Assembly: GCA_024709105.1 (NCBI GenBank)
Contig: JANJXJ010000123.1
Location: 1-50,801, forward strand
Direction of reading: 5' to 3'
From: Lentimicrobium sp.
GTDB taxonomy: Bacteria; Bacteroidota; Bacteroidia; Bacteroidales; Lentimicrobiaceae
Length of the DNA: 50,801 nucleotides
The position numbers were made by a program, and so were the translations under genes. The notes under the pieces were generated by a model. The model was not told the DNA's origin, ran no database searches, and saw only the letters and a program-made list of their open reading frames with translations. Below, in pieces: positions 26,642 to 35,826 of this stretch. Within the stretch, counting starts at the first letter, position 1. Each line of letters begins with the position of its first letter.

Positions 26642-27700
26642 ATGAAAAAAATATTCACTTTCTTGATGATTGCCGCTACCATTGGCTTTATGGGTTGCAC
26701 CGATGAAGAAACCAAGGTAGATGGCCGCTTGCTTGGGCTTGATATCAAGTTCAAACATACCAGCCCCAGAACCGGCGAAGTTTTAACCAATGTTTATGAA
26801 GATGCTTATCGCGATGGCGACCAGGTACAGATAAACATTGAATCGAGCTATGAAATTGACAGGATTGAAGTAGTAAACGGTACTACCAAAACAGCGTTGA
26901 CTACCATAGATGTAAATGGCACAACCGCATCATTTACTTACCCGGCTGCCGATCTTGAAATTCCTTTCGGACAAAGGGCTGCGCTTAAGTTTCATTTCTA
27001 TTTTAGCGACGCTGGTAAAGATGGATTCGATTACCCATCAATGAAATCCATTACATTCAATGCCAACAGCGATATTCCTTCGATTGTAAGCTATAAAAAA
27101 GCCGATGGAAGTGTAACTGAACTGAAAACGACTGACAATAACATAGTTGGTTTTGCCGAGGATGAAGTTCGCGGTGTTTATGCGACTACCATTCCTGATG
27201 AGATTTCATATCTTGAGGTGGAAAATACTGCTTTGCTCAATTTTGGAGCCGGCCGTAATTTCTCAATCAGTTTCTGGATTCAGTCAGACCACGACGAAAG
27301 CGATCCTGCAATAATGGGAACTCAGGATTGGAACAGTTCAAGCAACAAAGGCTGGGTAATAGCATGGCTCAACGGACGTATAAGAGCTGTTGCCTGCGAT
27401 GGCGAAGGTAATAAAACCGATTTACGCACGGCTCCTGAGCAGTCAATTCTGGGTGCTGACTGGCATTTTGTTACTGTGGTATTTAATCGCACTGCCGATG
27501 CCCAAATCTGGATTGACGGTCAACTCGCTGTTTCTACAGCAATGGTTAATGGCAATATTGATACCGGACTTCCTGTAAAAATAAATCAGGATGGAACCGG
27601 CACATACAGCCCAAGACTGGGAGCGAAATACAGCAATATAGTTTTCTATGACTACGCGCTAACTGAATCACAAATAGGTCAGATTTATAATTCCAAATAA
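26642..27700 (+). CDS. Lipoprotein with C-terminal LamG/concanavalin-like domain, probable glycan-binding protein
   Basis: 352 residues with a lipobox FMGC (Cys19) followed by TDEE. Residues about 30-165 form an uncharacterised beta-rich domain common in SusE-position proteins. Residues about 185-350 are a LamG/laminin-G-3 fold: FSISFWIQSDHDESDPAIM, GWVIAWLNGRIRAVACDG, DWHFVTVVFNRTADAQIWID and the closing IVFYDYALTESQIGQIYN. No catalytic residues are seen. As the third gene after susC and susD, it most likely binds the target glycan at the cell surface. A strong terminator follows at once, so the SusCD-LamG trio is a transcription unit of its own. Confidence 0.8.
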   Translation: MKKIFTFLMIAATIGFMGCTDEETKVDGRLLGLDIKFKHTSPRTGEVLTNVYEDAYRDGDQVQINIESSYEIDRIEVVNGTTKTALTTIDVNGTTASFTYPAADLEIPFGQRAALKFHFYFSDAGKDGFDYPSMKSITFNANSDIPSIVSYKKADGSVTELKTTDNNIVGFAEDEVRGVYATTIPDEISYLEVENTALLNFGAGRNFSISFWIQSDHDESDPAIMGTQDWNSSSNKGWVIAWLNGRIRAVACDGEGNKTDLRTAPEQSILGADWHFVTVVFNRTADAQIWIDGQLAVSTAMVNGNIDTGLPVKINQDGTGTYSPRLGAKYSNIVFYDYALTESQIGQIYNSK

Positions 27701-27707
27701 TTCTAAG

Positions 27708-27748
27708 GTGCATCCGGAATAAGATTGGTTTATTCAGGATGCACTTTT
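27708..27748 (+). terminator. Strong intrinsic terminator after the SusCD-LamG unit
   Basis: GTGCATCCGGAATAA (27708-27722) and TTATTCAGGATGCAC (27730-27744) pair over 15 positions with one mismatch, a 7-nt loop and a T4 tail. It starts 7 bp after the stop codon. Confidence 0.9.
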
Positions 27749-27826
27749 AAATCAACCTTGCAAGAAAATTTGTCCGTTAAACGGCACTTAAAATAATACA
27801 CGTTTTGGTTGGTTACGTGTGTGGTG

Positions 27827-27928
27827 GCTTGTACACAGTTTCTGTGGGATGCAGTGCCTTTTTCCCACAGAAAAGGCGAAAGCGGGTAAGGCTGGGTATG
27901 TGTTGTCCTGGCCTTATCCGGTACAAGC
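27827..27928 (+). ncRNA. Candidate three-way-junction structured RNA
   Basis: Three nested perfect or near-perfect helices close on one another. P1 is GCTTGTAC (27827-27834) with GTACAAGC (27921-27928), 8 bp. P2 is TTTCTGTGGG (27839-27848) with CCCACAGAAA (27864-27873), 10 bp. P3 is CGGGTAAGGC (27883-27892) with GCCTTATCCG (27911-27920), 10 bp with one G-U. P3 abuts P1 with no linker, so the two could stack. The element lies between a terminator and the GDPD-like gene. Nothing codes here and I do not recognise a known riboswitch or RNA family. It could be a regulatory leader, a small RNA or a mobile palindromic element. Confidence 0.5.
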
Positions 27929-27949
27929 ATTAAAATTTCAACAACTTTC

Positions 27950-27978
27950 GAAACTACTCTTTAACAACAGAGAGTTTT
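27950..27978 (+). promoter_or_regulatory. AT-rich terminator-like hairpin before the GDPD-like gene
   Basis: GAAACT-A-CTCT (27950-27960) pairs with AGAGAGTTTT (27969-27978), one bulged A, 8-nt loop, ending in TTTTG. It lies 21 bp before the ATG at 28000 and 22 nt after the three-way-junction candidate. Together the two resemble an aptamer followed by an expression platform. The upstream part of this 300-bp spacer (27749-27826) has a TTTG at 27769, a small palindrome CCGTTAAACGG (27774-27784) and a half-matching TAATACAC (27794), no convincing promoter. Confidence 0.35.
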
Positions 27979-27999
27979 GTAAACTACAAATTCATTTTC

Positions 28000-28791
28000 A
28001 TGAATAAAGGAAGGCATTACTGCTTTTTTACGTTGCTGATTATTATGATGTTGGGTAATCAGTTTCTGGCGGCTCAGTCCTTGTCGCTCAGTGGGCATTC
28101 TCATAATGATTATGAGCAGCAAATGCCTTTCTTTCTGGCATATGAAAACAGATTAGGTTCAGTTGAAGTAGATATTTGGGCCGTTGATTCTCTATTGCTT
28201 GTAGCACATGACCTGAAAAATATATCAGCAGAAAAAACGATCTGGTCACTGTATCTGAGTCCGATAGTTGATTTATTCAGTAAAAACGGAGGAAGGCCAT
28301 GGGCAGATTCAGAAGATTCTTTTCAGTTACTCATTGATCTGAAAAGCCCTGCCTATCCTACACTTGACCTGCTGGCAGATTTAATAAGCAGGCATCCCTA
28401 TATTTTCGACAGAAAAACGAACCCGTTTGCAGTTGCCATTGTAATCAGTGGCTCACGTCCTGAACCTGAGGATTTTAGAAATTTTCCCGATTACATTATG
28501 TTTGATGGAACCATAGGTACTGAATACACATCCGATCAGCTGCAAAGAATACCATTGCTCAGCGCTTCATTCGCTCATTATAGTAAATGGAACGGAATTG
28601 GTCAGATGCCTGAAGCCGACAAAATGCTGATTAAAGGCATAGTGGATAGCATTCACAAAAAGGGTAAAAAGGTCAGATTCTGGAATGCTCCCGACACCGA
28701 AAATGCCTGGAACCAGTTTATGGAACTGGGCATTGATTATATTAATACCGATGATCCTGCAAAATTTGCTGCTTTTTGTTCCAAAAAATGA
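28000..28791 (+). CDS. Secreted GDPD/PI-PLC-like phosphodiesterase
   Basis: 263 residues with a signal peptide (to about residue 26, LAAQ). The pattern matches the glycerophosphodiester phosphodiesterase barrel: HSHND (33-37) in place of the usual HRG, metal ligands Glu56 and Asp58 in SVEVDIW, His70 in VAHDL, and the closing GIDYINTDDPAKF. Such enzymes open phosphodiesters of glycerol, inositol or sugar alcohols using one or two metal ions. In this locus it could release a phosphodiester-linked aglycone (glycerol, inositol or ethanolamine type) from the imported glycan. It begins the second transcription unit and is separated from the next gene by 140 bp. Confidence 0.75.
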   Translation: MNKGRHYCFFTLLIIMMLGNQFLAAQSLSLSGHSHNDYEQQMPFFLAYENRLGSVEVDIWAVDSLLLVAHDLKNISAEKTIWSLYLSPIVDLFSKNGGRPWADSEDSFQLLIDLKSPAYPTLDLLADLISRHPYIFDRKTNPFAVAIVISGSRPEPEDFRNFPDYIMFDGTIGTEYTSDQLQRIPLLSASFAHYSKWNGIGQMPEADKMLIKGIVDSIHKKGKKVRFWNAPDTENAWNQFMELGIDYINTDDPAKFAAFCSKK

Positions 28792-28826
28792 CAATTACAG
28801 AGAAAACCTGTATTTTCATCCGGAAA

Positions 28827-28834
28827 TAATTTTG
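28827..28834 (+). promoter_or_regulatory. Possible -7 element before the Tat-exported enzymes
   Basis: TAATTTTG fits TAnnTTTG. Only CTG at 28808-28810, 16 nt upstream, could serve as a -33 element, which is short. If real it would start a message near 28840 covering the MGH1/GH63-like gene and those after it. Confidence 0.3.
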
Positions 28835-28931
28835 CTTTTAAGGGTTGGATAAAATTCACATAACAGAAATTTGGTTTCATTTGTGAAAGAGAATGGAATA
28901 CATGTGAGTTTTACCAGAAAATTTTGCCAAC

Positions 28932-30584
28932 ATGACATCAAGAAGAAACTTTTTAAGGAACGCTGCCTTGCTGGCAGCATCGGCGGGAGCTCCCTCAATT
29001 GCCATGAGGGCTGCAGGTTTATCAGCTGAACCCGGAGCAATTGCGCAGCCAACAGCAGAGAACAATGCTCAGTTCAAAAATACCTATGTTAAGAATGTTT
29101 TTGTAACTGAGAACGAATTCAGGAACGCCCGTCCATCTGTAATTCCATCCCCTGGATTCGAAAAAGCGCGCGAGATTCTTCCGGTTCCTTTTTGGGATGG
29201 AAATCCTTTAGCCACGGAGATGTACTGGAAAACGTGGGAAATTGCATTTCGCAACATCAAAGATCCTGCTCCGGCATCGGGTTTCATCAGTTCTTATCTC
29301 GACACAGCCTACAATGGCAATATTTTTATGTGGGATTCGGCCTTCATTACCATGTTTGCACGATATGGAAACCGGGCTTATCCTTTTCAGAAAACGCTGG
29401 ACAATTTCTATGCAAAACAGCATCCTGATGGATTCATTTGCAGAGAAATATGGGGCGACTCCGGCGAAGATTGTTTTCATCGTTACGACCCCACAAGCAC
29501 AGGCCCAAATATCATTCCATGGAGCGAAATTGAGTATTATCATCACTTTGGCGACCTCGACAGAATTCACAAAATATTCCCGGTTCTGGTTGCCTACTAC
29601 CAATGGCTTCGCCTGAACCGCACCTGGCAGGATGGCTCTTACTGGTCGAGCGGCTGGGGAACCGGCATGGACAATCAGCCCAGGGTGCACAAAAACTACA
29701 ACCCGATTTTCTCTCACGGGCATATGACCTGGCTCGACACCTGCCTTCAGCAACTTTTTATAGGTAAAATTCTGGTTGACTTTGGATTTTATGCTGAGCG
29801 CTGGCAGGAAATTGAAGATATAGAAGATGAAACCAAGTTCCTGAAAAAATTCATCAGGGAAAAGTTATGGGACCCCAAAACCTCTTTTTTCTACGATAAA
29901 TATGCTGATGGAAGCCGTGGCAATTTTACGGGTATTGGAGCTTTCTGGGCATTGTGGACAGATATTCTTGAAAAACAAGAGCTTGACTCATTTGTAAAAC
30001 ATCTGGTAAACAAAGATACTTTCAACCGGCCTCATCCGGTTGCATCCATGCCGGCCAATCACGAAAAATACCAACCCGATGGCAGATACTGGCAAGGTGG
30101 TGTCTGGGCCCCCACCAATTATATGATTATCAGCGGACTCAGATCAAAGGGATATCATGAAATTGCCTTCGACATCGCCACAAGGCACTTTAACCAGGTG
30201 GCAGAAGTTTTCCGCAAAACAGGCACTTTCTGGGAGTATTATTCGCCGGAAACGCCTGATCAGGGTTTTCTGGCCCGGCCCGATTTTGTTGGCTGGACCG
30301 GATTAGTTCCTGTTTCGGTGCTCTTTGAAGGCATTTTTGGAATAAAGGCGGCAATCAGCAGCAAAACAATAACCTGGGATGTTCAGCTGACCGATTCACA
30401 CGGAATTGAAAAATATCCTATAGGCAAGGATGGTCTGCTTAATCTGAAGTGTTTCTCCAGGAACAGTGCCAGCCAGAAACCCCGCCTCGAAATTCAGTCG
30501 GATACTGAATTAACATTGAATTATTCATGGAAAGGTGGCAAAGATTCTATGAAAATTGTTCCCGGTGCCAATAAAAACTTTTGA
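28932..30584 (+). CDS. MGH1/GH63-like glycosidase with Tat signal
   Basis: 550 residues. The N-terminus MTSRRNFLRNAALLAASAG is a twin-arginine signal (SRRNFL). The body is an (alpha/alpha)6 barrel of the GH37/GH63 type, here the MGH1-like branch: NGNIFMWDSAFITMFARY (126-143), YAKQHPDGFICREIWGD, YWSSGWGTGMDNQPRVH, GRYWQGGVWAPTNYMI and FWEYYSPETPDQGFLARPDF. Members hydrolyse alpha-glucosides, mannosylglycerate or related alpha-linked sugars by inversion. In this locus an alpha-linked sugar on or next to the mannoside is likely. The GH125 gene starts 3 bp after its stop. Exact substrate unknown. Confidence 0.78.
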   Translation: MTSRRNFLRNAALLAASAGAPSIAMRAAGLSAEPGAIAQPTAENNAQFKNTYVKNVFVTENEFRNARPSVIPSPGFEKAREILPVPFWDGNPLATEMYWKTWEIAFRNIKDPAPASGFISSYLDTAYNGNIFMWDSAFITMFARYGNRAYPFQKTLDNFYAKQHPDGFICREIWGDSGEDCFHRYDPTSTGPNIIPWSEIEYYHHFGDLDRIHKIFPVLVAYYQWLRLNRTWQDGSYWSSGWGTGMDNQPRVHKNYNPIFSHGHMTWLDTCLQQLFIGKILVDFGFYAERWQEIEDIEDETKFLKKFIREKLWDPKTSFFYDKYADGSRGNFTGIGAFWALWTDILEKQELDSFVKHLVNKDTFNRPHPVASMPANHEKYQPDGRYWQGGVWAPTNYMIISGLRSKGYHEIAFDIATRHFNQVAEVFRKTGTFWEYYSPETPDQGFLARPDFVGWTGLVPVSVLFEGIFGIKAAISSKTITWDVQLTDSHGIEKYPIGKDGLLNLKCFSRNSASQKPRLEIQSDTELTLNYSWKGGKDSMKIVPGANKNF

Positions 30585-30587
30585 GCC

Positions 30588-32015
30588 ATGAAAAGAAGAG
30601 ATTTTGTATTAACATCGGCTATGGGCCTGGGTTACATCGGATTGGCAGGTACTCCGGTCAATGTTTTCGCTAATCAGGGCTATACAGGATTAAGGCCTGC
30701 CAGGGAAAAGCGCACATATTTCAGCCAGGCAGTTGAAGATGAACTGGCTGCAATAAAAAAAGAAATTGCTGATCCTGAAATAGCCTGGTTGTTTGAAAAC
30801 TGTTATCCGAACACATTGGATACCACAGTTAAATTTTCATTTACAGGAGATGAGCCCGACACATTTATCATTACAGGTGATATAAACGCCATGTGGTTGC
30901 GCGATTCAACGGCACAAGTATGGCCTTACCTGCATCTGGTGAACAAAGATGAAGCGCTCAGAAAATTGTTTAAAGGGCTGATCAACCGGCAGGCCGATTG
31001 CATCATACTTGACCCTTATGCCAATGCCTTTAATCATGGTAAGGAAGGAAGCTACTGGGAGTCCGACCTCACCGAAATGAAAAAGGAATTGCACGAACGC
31101 AAATGGGAGATTGATTCCTTGTGTTACCCTGTCAGGTTATCCTATCATTACTGGAAAGAAACCGGTGATACCCATCCTTTCGGTGAAAAATGGCAAAAGG
31201 CGGCGAAGTTAATTGTGCAAACCTTCAAAGAGCAGCAGCGCAAAGAGGGCAAAGGACCTTACAGTTTTATGCGGGTAACAGAACGTGCCACCGATACTGT
31301 TCCCGGACAAGGTTTCGGGAATCCGGTTAAACCGAACGGATTGATCTGCTCAACCTTCAGGCCATCGGACGATGCTACCATTTTTCTGTTTTTAATTCCT
31401 TCAAATTATTTTGCCCTGGTTTCACTCAGGCAGCTGGCCGAGATGGCGGCAAATATCCATGGAAATGCAGCTCTTGCTGCTGAATGCAATGCCCTGGCCG
31501 ATGAAGTTGAAGCTGCACTTAAAGAGTTTGCGATTGTCAGGCATCAAAAGCTTGGTGAATTTATTCCTTTTGAGGTGGATGGTTTTGGAAATTACCACCT
31601 GATGGACGATGCAAATGTTCCCAGTCTGCTTTCGCTGCCATACCTCGGAGCAATAAAAAATGATGACCCGCTTTATCAGCAAACCCGCAAACTTTTGCTC
31701 AGCGAACATAACCCTTGGTTCAGTGTGGGAAAATATGCCGAAGGCATTGGCGGCCCGCATGTTGGTGAACATATGATCTGGCCCATGAGCATCATTATGC
31801 GTGCCATGACATCGAATGACAAACAGGAAATCAGACAATGCCTGGGCTGGCTGAAACGCACCCACGCTGATACCGGATTTATGCACGAATCGTTTCACAA
31901 AGATAATCCTGAGAATTTTACCAGATCATGGTTTGCCTGGGCTAATACCTTGTTTGGAGAACTGATTGTAAAAGTGCATCAAAATCACCCTGAAATTCTG
32001 AAAGAGATTCTGTAA
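30588..32015 (+). CDS. GH125 exo-alpha-1,6-mannosidase with Tat signal
   Basis: 475 residues beginning MKRRDFVLTSAMGLGYIGL, a twin-arginine signal. The family is clear from FIITGDINAMWLRDSTAQVW (93-112), YWESDLTEMKKE, WEIDSLCYP, ICSTFRPSDDATIF and DTGFMHESFHKDN. By spacing with the characterised clostridial enzyme, the general acid should be Asp261 or Asp262 in RPSDDA and the base Glu434 in MHESF; this assignment is from memory. GH125 releases terminal alpha-1,6-linked mannose with inversion, working after GH92 has removed alpha-1,2/1,3 caps. The gene is packed between the GH63-like gene (3 bp) and the GH92 gene (12 bp), so the three are co-transcribed. Confidence 0.93.
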   Translation: MKRRDFVLTSAMGLGYIGLAGTPVNVFANQGYTGLRPAREKRTYFSQAVEDELAAIKKEIADPEIAWLFENCYPNTLDTTVKFSFTGDEPDTFIITGDINAMWLRDSTAQVWPYLHLVNKDEALRKLFKGLINRQADCIILDPYANAFNHGKEGSYWESDLTEMKKELHERKWEIDSLCYPVRLSYHYWKETGDTHPFGEKWQKAAKLIVQTFKEQQRKEGKGPYSFMRVTERATDTVPGQGFGNPVKPNGLICSTFRPSDDATIFLFLIPSNYFALVSLRQLAEMAANIHGNAALAAECNALADEVEAALKEFAIVRHQKLGEFIPFEVDGFGNYHLMDDANVPSLLSLPYLGAIKNDDPLYQQTRKLLLSEHNPWFSVGKYAEGIGGPHVGEHMIWPMSIIMRAMTSNDKQEIRQCLGWLKRTHADTGFMHESFHKDNPENFTRSWFAWANTLFGELIVKVHQNHPEILKEIL

Positions 32016-32027
32016 AACCATGCTGAC

Positions 32028-34958
32028 ATGAAGAAAATCCTTGTTCTACTATCATTATCTCTGATATTTTTTGCTTCCTGTACAAAAAGCAGGCAAAAAC
32101 CTGCCGATTATGTTAATCCATTTATTGGAACCGGTTTTCACGGGCATACCTATCCGGGTGCTACCACGCCTTTCGGTGCAGTGCAGCTTAGCCCCGATAC
32201 CCGGCGCGGAAACTGGGATGCCTGCTCGGGATATCACTACAGTGATAGCAGCATGTATGGTTTTTCGCATACTCATCTGAGCGGAACGGGATGTATTGAT
32301 CTGGGCGATATTCTGTTTCATCCGACTGTAAAAGATGTTTCATTAAAACCTGAAGGTTATATATACGGTATGCTTCCATTTTCGCATGAAAATGAAAAAG
32401 CTTCTCCGGGATTTTACGAAGTGAGTTTCCCGGAAACCGGCATCACCGCTTCATTAACAGCTACACCAAGGGTAGGTATCCATCAATATACTTTTCCGGA
32501 ATCAACTGAATCCAAAATTATTATCGACCTTGCGCACAGCCTTGATAATGAAAGGATTGATCACCTTGAACTAAAGGTGGTTAGTGATACCGAAATTGCC
32601 GGTGCAAGGCTTACCAGCGGTTGGACTCCCAATCAGCACATTTACTTCGTGGCCAGATTTTCAAAACCTTTTGGCAATGTCAGGCTGATTTCCTCGGGTA
32701 ATGTAATTCAGGACTCAATTAGTATCAGCGGAAAAAATCTTCAGGCCATTATTGGTTTTGAAACCAGGAAAGGTGAAAAAATAGATGTGAATGTCGGTAC
32801 TTCTTTGGTGAGTATAGAAAATGCAAGGCTGAATCTCGAAGCCGAAGCCCCGGATTTCGGATTTGATAATTACAGAAAAAACGCTGAATCCCTTTGGGAT
32901 GAAGCATTGTCGGCAATTCAGGTGGAAGGAAAATCAGAAACCGATAAGGAGATTTTTTACACTGCCATGTATCATACTATGGTGGTGCCCAATGTGGTGA
33001 GCGATGTCAACGGTGACTATCGTACTCACGATATGCAGATCAAACGACTCGCTGAAGGGCAAAAGATGTATTCCACCCTTTCTCTGTGGGATACTTACCG
33101 GACGTGGCATCCAATGATGACCTTGATTAACAGCGATTTGACCACCGACATTCTCAATTCCATGCTTGCCATGTACGAAACTACAGGCGAGTTGCCCATT
33201 TGGCCGCTGGCTTCCGGAGAAACAGGAACCATGATCGGATATCATTCTGTTTCTGCAATCTGGGATGCATGGCAAAAGGGAATCAGGGATTTTGACGGAG
33301 AAAAGGCATTTGATGCAATGATAGTATCTTCACAGAAACCCCGCAAGGGCGGAAGTCATTACCTTGCTCAGGGATGGATTCCGGCAAATATGGAAAAAGA
33401 ATCTGTGTCGTGTTTGCTGGAATATGCCTACGACGATTGGTGTATTGCTATGATGGCCAAAGAGTTGGGAAAAGAGGATATACACAAACAATACATCCGG
33501 AGAGCTTACAACTATTTGAACGCATTTGATGGAAATACAGGCTTTTTCAGAGGCAAACGTTCCGATGGGAACTGGGTTTCTCCGTTCAGCCCTGTGGTGG
33601 TAAGCCGCGATTATACCGAAGCAACAGCCTGGCAGTATCGCTTTTATGTGCCGCATGATATTCACGGATTCACACAACTATTGGGTGGTGATGAGCAGTT
33701 TAATTCTGCCCTTGACCAGTTGTTCAGCGAGAACACAAAATTCATAGCTGAAATACCTGATATTACGGGACTTATCGGGCAATATGCACATGGAAACGAG
33801 CCGAGCCATCATGTGGCATTTTTATATAACTATTCTGGGGAACCCTGGAAAACCCAGGAAAGAGTGAGACATATTCTAAAAGAAATGTATCAGGCTACGC
33901 CCGAAGGTATTCCCGGTAATGAAGATTGCGGACAGATGTCGGCATGGTACATTATGAGCAGCCTTGGGATTTATCCGGTTTGCCCCGGTAGTGGTGAGTA
34001 TGCGCTGTCTTCTCCCTTGTTTGGAAAGGCCAGTGTGAAACTTCACAATGGCAAAGTATTGGAAATCAAGGCAAATGATCCTGATAAAAACAGCTACATC
34101 AGCAAAATAACTTTTAATGGCACTGAAATTACAGCCAATTTTATTACACACGAAATGCTGATGCTGGGCGGAGTTCTGGAGTTTACACTCACTGACAAAC
34201 CGGTACTTACCCGGGGAATTGAAGATGCCGATGTACCATATTCTCTCACCGCAAATAATATGGTTTCAACAGTTTATTGCCCCAACGACCTGCACTTATT
34301 TATTGATGAAACCATACTTGAACTGGGCTGCATAACTCCCGGGGCCGAAATCAGATTTACACTGGATGGTTCTGAGCCATTGCCAGGTTCAACGTTATAC
34401 AGCAATCCGGTTAAGTTAACACAATCTGTTCAGGTCAGGGCAAGAGCATTTAAAGAAGGTTATGCACCCGGCCCTGAGTTTAATGTTAAAGCCACCAAAG
34501 CATTGATGCGCCTGCCCGAAAAGAAATCGGCCACCGAAAACGGGATACGTTTCAAATATTTTGAAGGCAGGTTTAAACGAACTACTGACATGCTGACAGC
34601 CAGTGTATTAAAAGCTGGTACACTTTCCGAACCATCCATTGCAGGAGCTGAAACAGAAGATTTCTTTGGCTTTGAATTTACAGGATACCTGTATGTCCCT
34701 GCCGATGGAATTTACGATTTCTATACCGAATCTGACGATGGCAGTGTACTGATGATCGGCAATGAAGTGGTGGTTGACAACGACGGATCACACGGAGCCA
34801 TCCGGGCAACCGGAAAAATTGCCCTGAGCAAAGGCTATCATAGCTTCATTCTGAGGTATTTTGAGGACTACGAGGGCAATTCACTTGAATGGGGATGGAA
34901 AAAACCTGACAGTGATTCGATGGAAAGGATTTCTGCAAATAACTTGTTTTTGAATTAG
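32028..34958 (+). CDS. GH92 alpha-mannosidase lipoprotein with chitobiase-C-like and PA14 domains
   Basis: 976 residues with a lipobox FASC (Cys18). The GH92 core runs to about 735: YPGATTPFGAVQLSPDTR (42-59), FSHTHLSGTGC, YTEATAWQYRFYVPHD with Glu531, YAHGNEPSHHVAFLY, and GIPGNEDCGQMSAWY with Glu632-Asp633, the positions expected to supply acid, base and calcium ligands. GH92 enzymes are Ca2+-dependent inverting exo-alpha-mannosidases (1,2, 1,3, 1,4, 1,6 or mannose-1-phosphate-6-mannose). Unusually for the family, a chitobiase/hexosaminidase C-terminal domain (about 753-822) and a PA14 domain (839-976, with ESDDGS and VDNDGSH) follow. Both extra modules recur in other enzymes of the operon. 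Linkage specificity cannot be read. Confidence 0.93.
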   Translation: MKKILVLLSLSLIFFASCTKSRQKPADYVNPFIGTGFHGHTYPGATTPFGAVQLSPDTRRGNWDACSGYHYSDSSMYGFSHTHLSGTGCIDLGDILFHPTVKDVSLKPEGYIYGMLPFSHENEKASPGFYEVSFPETGITASLTATPRVGIHQYTFPESTESKIIIDLAHSLDNERIDHLELKVVSDTEIAGARLTSGWTPNQHIYFVARFSKPFGNVRLISSGNVIQDSISISGKNLQAIIGFETRKGEKIDVNVGTSLVSIENARLNLEAEAPDFGFDNYRKNAESLWDEALSAIQVEGKSETDKEIFYTAMYHTMVVPNVVSDVNGDYRTHDMQIKRLAEGQKMYSTLSLWDTYRTWHPMMTLINSDLTTDILNSMLAMYETTGELPIWPLASGETGTMIGYHSVSAIWDAWQKGIRDFDGEKAFDAMIVSSQKPRKGGSHYLAQGWIPANMEKESVSCLLEYAYDDWCIAMMAKELGKEDIHKQYIRRAYNYLNAFDGNTGFFRGKRSDGNWVSPFSPVVVSRDYTEATAWQYRFYVPHDIHGFTQLLGGDEQFNSALDQLFSENTKFIAEIPDITGLIGQYAHGNEPSHHVAFLYNYSGEPWKTQERVRHILKEMYQATPEGIPGNEDCGQMSAWYIMSSLGIYPVCPGSGEYALSSPLFGKASVKLHNGKVLEIKANDPDKNSYISKITFNGTEITANFITHEMLMLGGVLEFTLTDKPVLTRGIEDADVPYSLTANNMVSTVYCPNDLHLFIDETILELGCITPGAEIRFTLDGSEPLPGSTLYSNPVKLTQSVQVRARAFKEGYAPGPEFNVKATKALMRLPEKKSATENGIRFKYFEGRFKRTTDMLTASVLKAGTLSEPSIAGAETEDFFGFEFTGYLYVPADGIYDFYTESDDGSVLMIGNEVVVDNDGSHGAIRATGKIALSKGYHSFILRYFEDYEGNSLEWGWKKPDSDSMERISANNLFLN

Positions 34959-34974
34959 TTAAAGTTCTGTTTTA

Positions 34975-35826
34975 ATGAAGAAAATACTTTTTCCTGCATT
35001 ATTGATTCTTTCTCTGGTTTACAGTTGTAATAAAACCGGGCAGGTAAAGATCAATGTTTTGAGTTTCAACATCAGGTACGATAACCCCGGCGATTCGCTT
35101 AACAACTGGAAATATCGAAAAGAATTTGCTTCGGAAATGATTCGTTTTTACGGGGCTGATATAATTGGCGCCCAGGAAGTGCTGAAAAATCAGCTGGACG
35201 ACCTGGCAAATGCTCTTCCCGGTTTTTCTGTTATTGGTGTCGGGCGGTTAGATGGCAAAGAGGACGGAGAATTTTCGCCGGTTTTTTATAATTCCGGCAG
35301 ATTTTCTGTGGTGAAAAGCGGACATTTCTGGCTGAGTGAGACTCCTGATATTTCTGGTTCAAAAGGCTGGGATGCCGCCAGCGAACGTATTGTAACCTGG
35401 GCAGTCTTCAAGGAAAAAGCAAGCGGAAGGACTTTTGCATTCTACAACACCCACTTCGATCATGCAGGCGATACTGCACAGCGCAAGAGTGCAGGTATGC
35501 TCCTGGCTCATATCTGGGAAAATATAAACGGAATTCCGGTTATTGTTACAGGTGACTTTAATGTAACTCCTGATTCAGAGGCAATAAGCACTTTGCTTTC
35601 AGAAAATTTGCTGGTTGAAGCAGGTAAAATTTCTGAAATTAACTATGGACCAGAGTGGACATTTCACGATTTTGGCCGCATTCCCGTGAAAGAACGGGTA
35701 AAGATTGATTATGTGTTTGTTAGCAATGCAATACAGGTAGAATCCTATGCGACCATTTCTGAACAAAAGGATTCGGTTTACCTGTCTGATCATAATCCGG
35801 TTTTTGCAAAATTGGTTCTTCAATAA
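34975..35826 (+). CDS. Endonuclease/exonuclease/phosphatase (EEP) family phosphatase, lipoprotein
   Basis: 283 residues with a lipobox VYSC (Cys18). All EEP active-site elements are present: FNIRYDN (31-37), metal ligand Glu68 in GAQEV, His160 in YNTHFDH, Asp194 and Asn196 in TGDFNVTPDS, Asp245 in KIDYVF and Asp272-His273 in LSDHNPV. Being exported and among glycosidases, it is not a nuclease in the DNA-repair sense; related proteins act on phosphorylated sugars, inositol phosphates or sphingomyelin. A sugar-phosphate or phosphodiester bond on the imported mannoside is the likely target. It follows GH92 by 16 bp. Confidence 0.9.
   Translation: MKKILFPALLILSLVYSCNKTGQVKINVLSFNIRYDNPGDSLNNWKYRKEFASEMIRFYGADIIGAQEVLKNQLDDLANALPGFSVIGVGRLDGKEDGEFSPVFYNSGRFSVVKSGHFWLSETPDISGSKGWDAASERIVTWAVFKEKASGRTFAFYNTHFDHAGDTAQRKSAGMLLAHIWENINGIPVIVTGDFNVTPDSEAISTLLSENLLVEAGKISEINYGPEWTFHDFGRIPVKERVKIDYVFVSNAIQVESYATISEQKDSVYLSDHNPVFAKLVLQ

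Noticed and set aside
27774-27784. Palindrome CCGTTAAACGG as an operator
   Set aside because: Only 5-bp arms, single copy, and the neighbouring promoter elements are poor; too weak to call.
29208-29753. 181-codon minus-strand frame opposite the MGH1/GH63-like gene
   Set aside because: No recognisable motif or start context, and the plus-strand frame has clear glycosidase motifs throughout.
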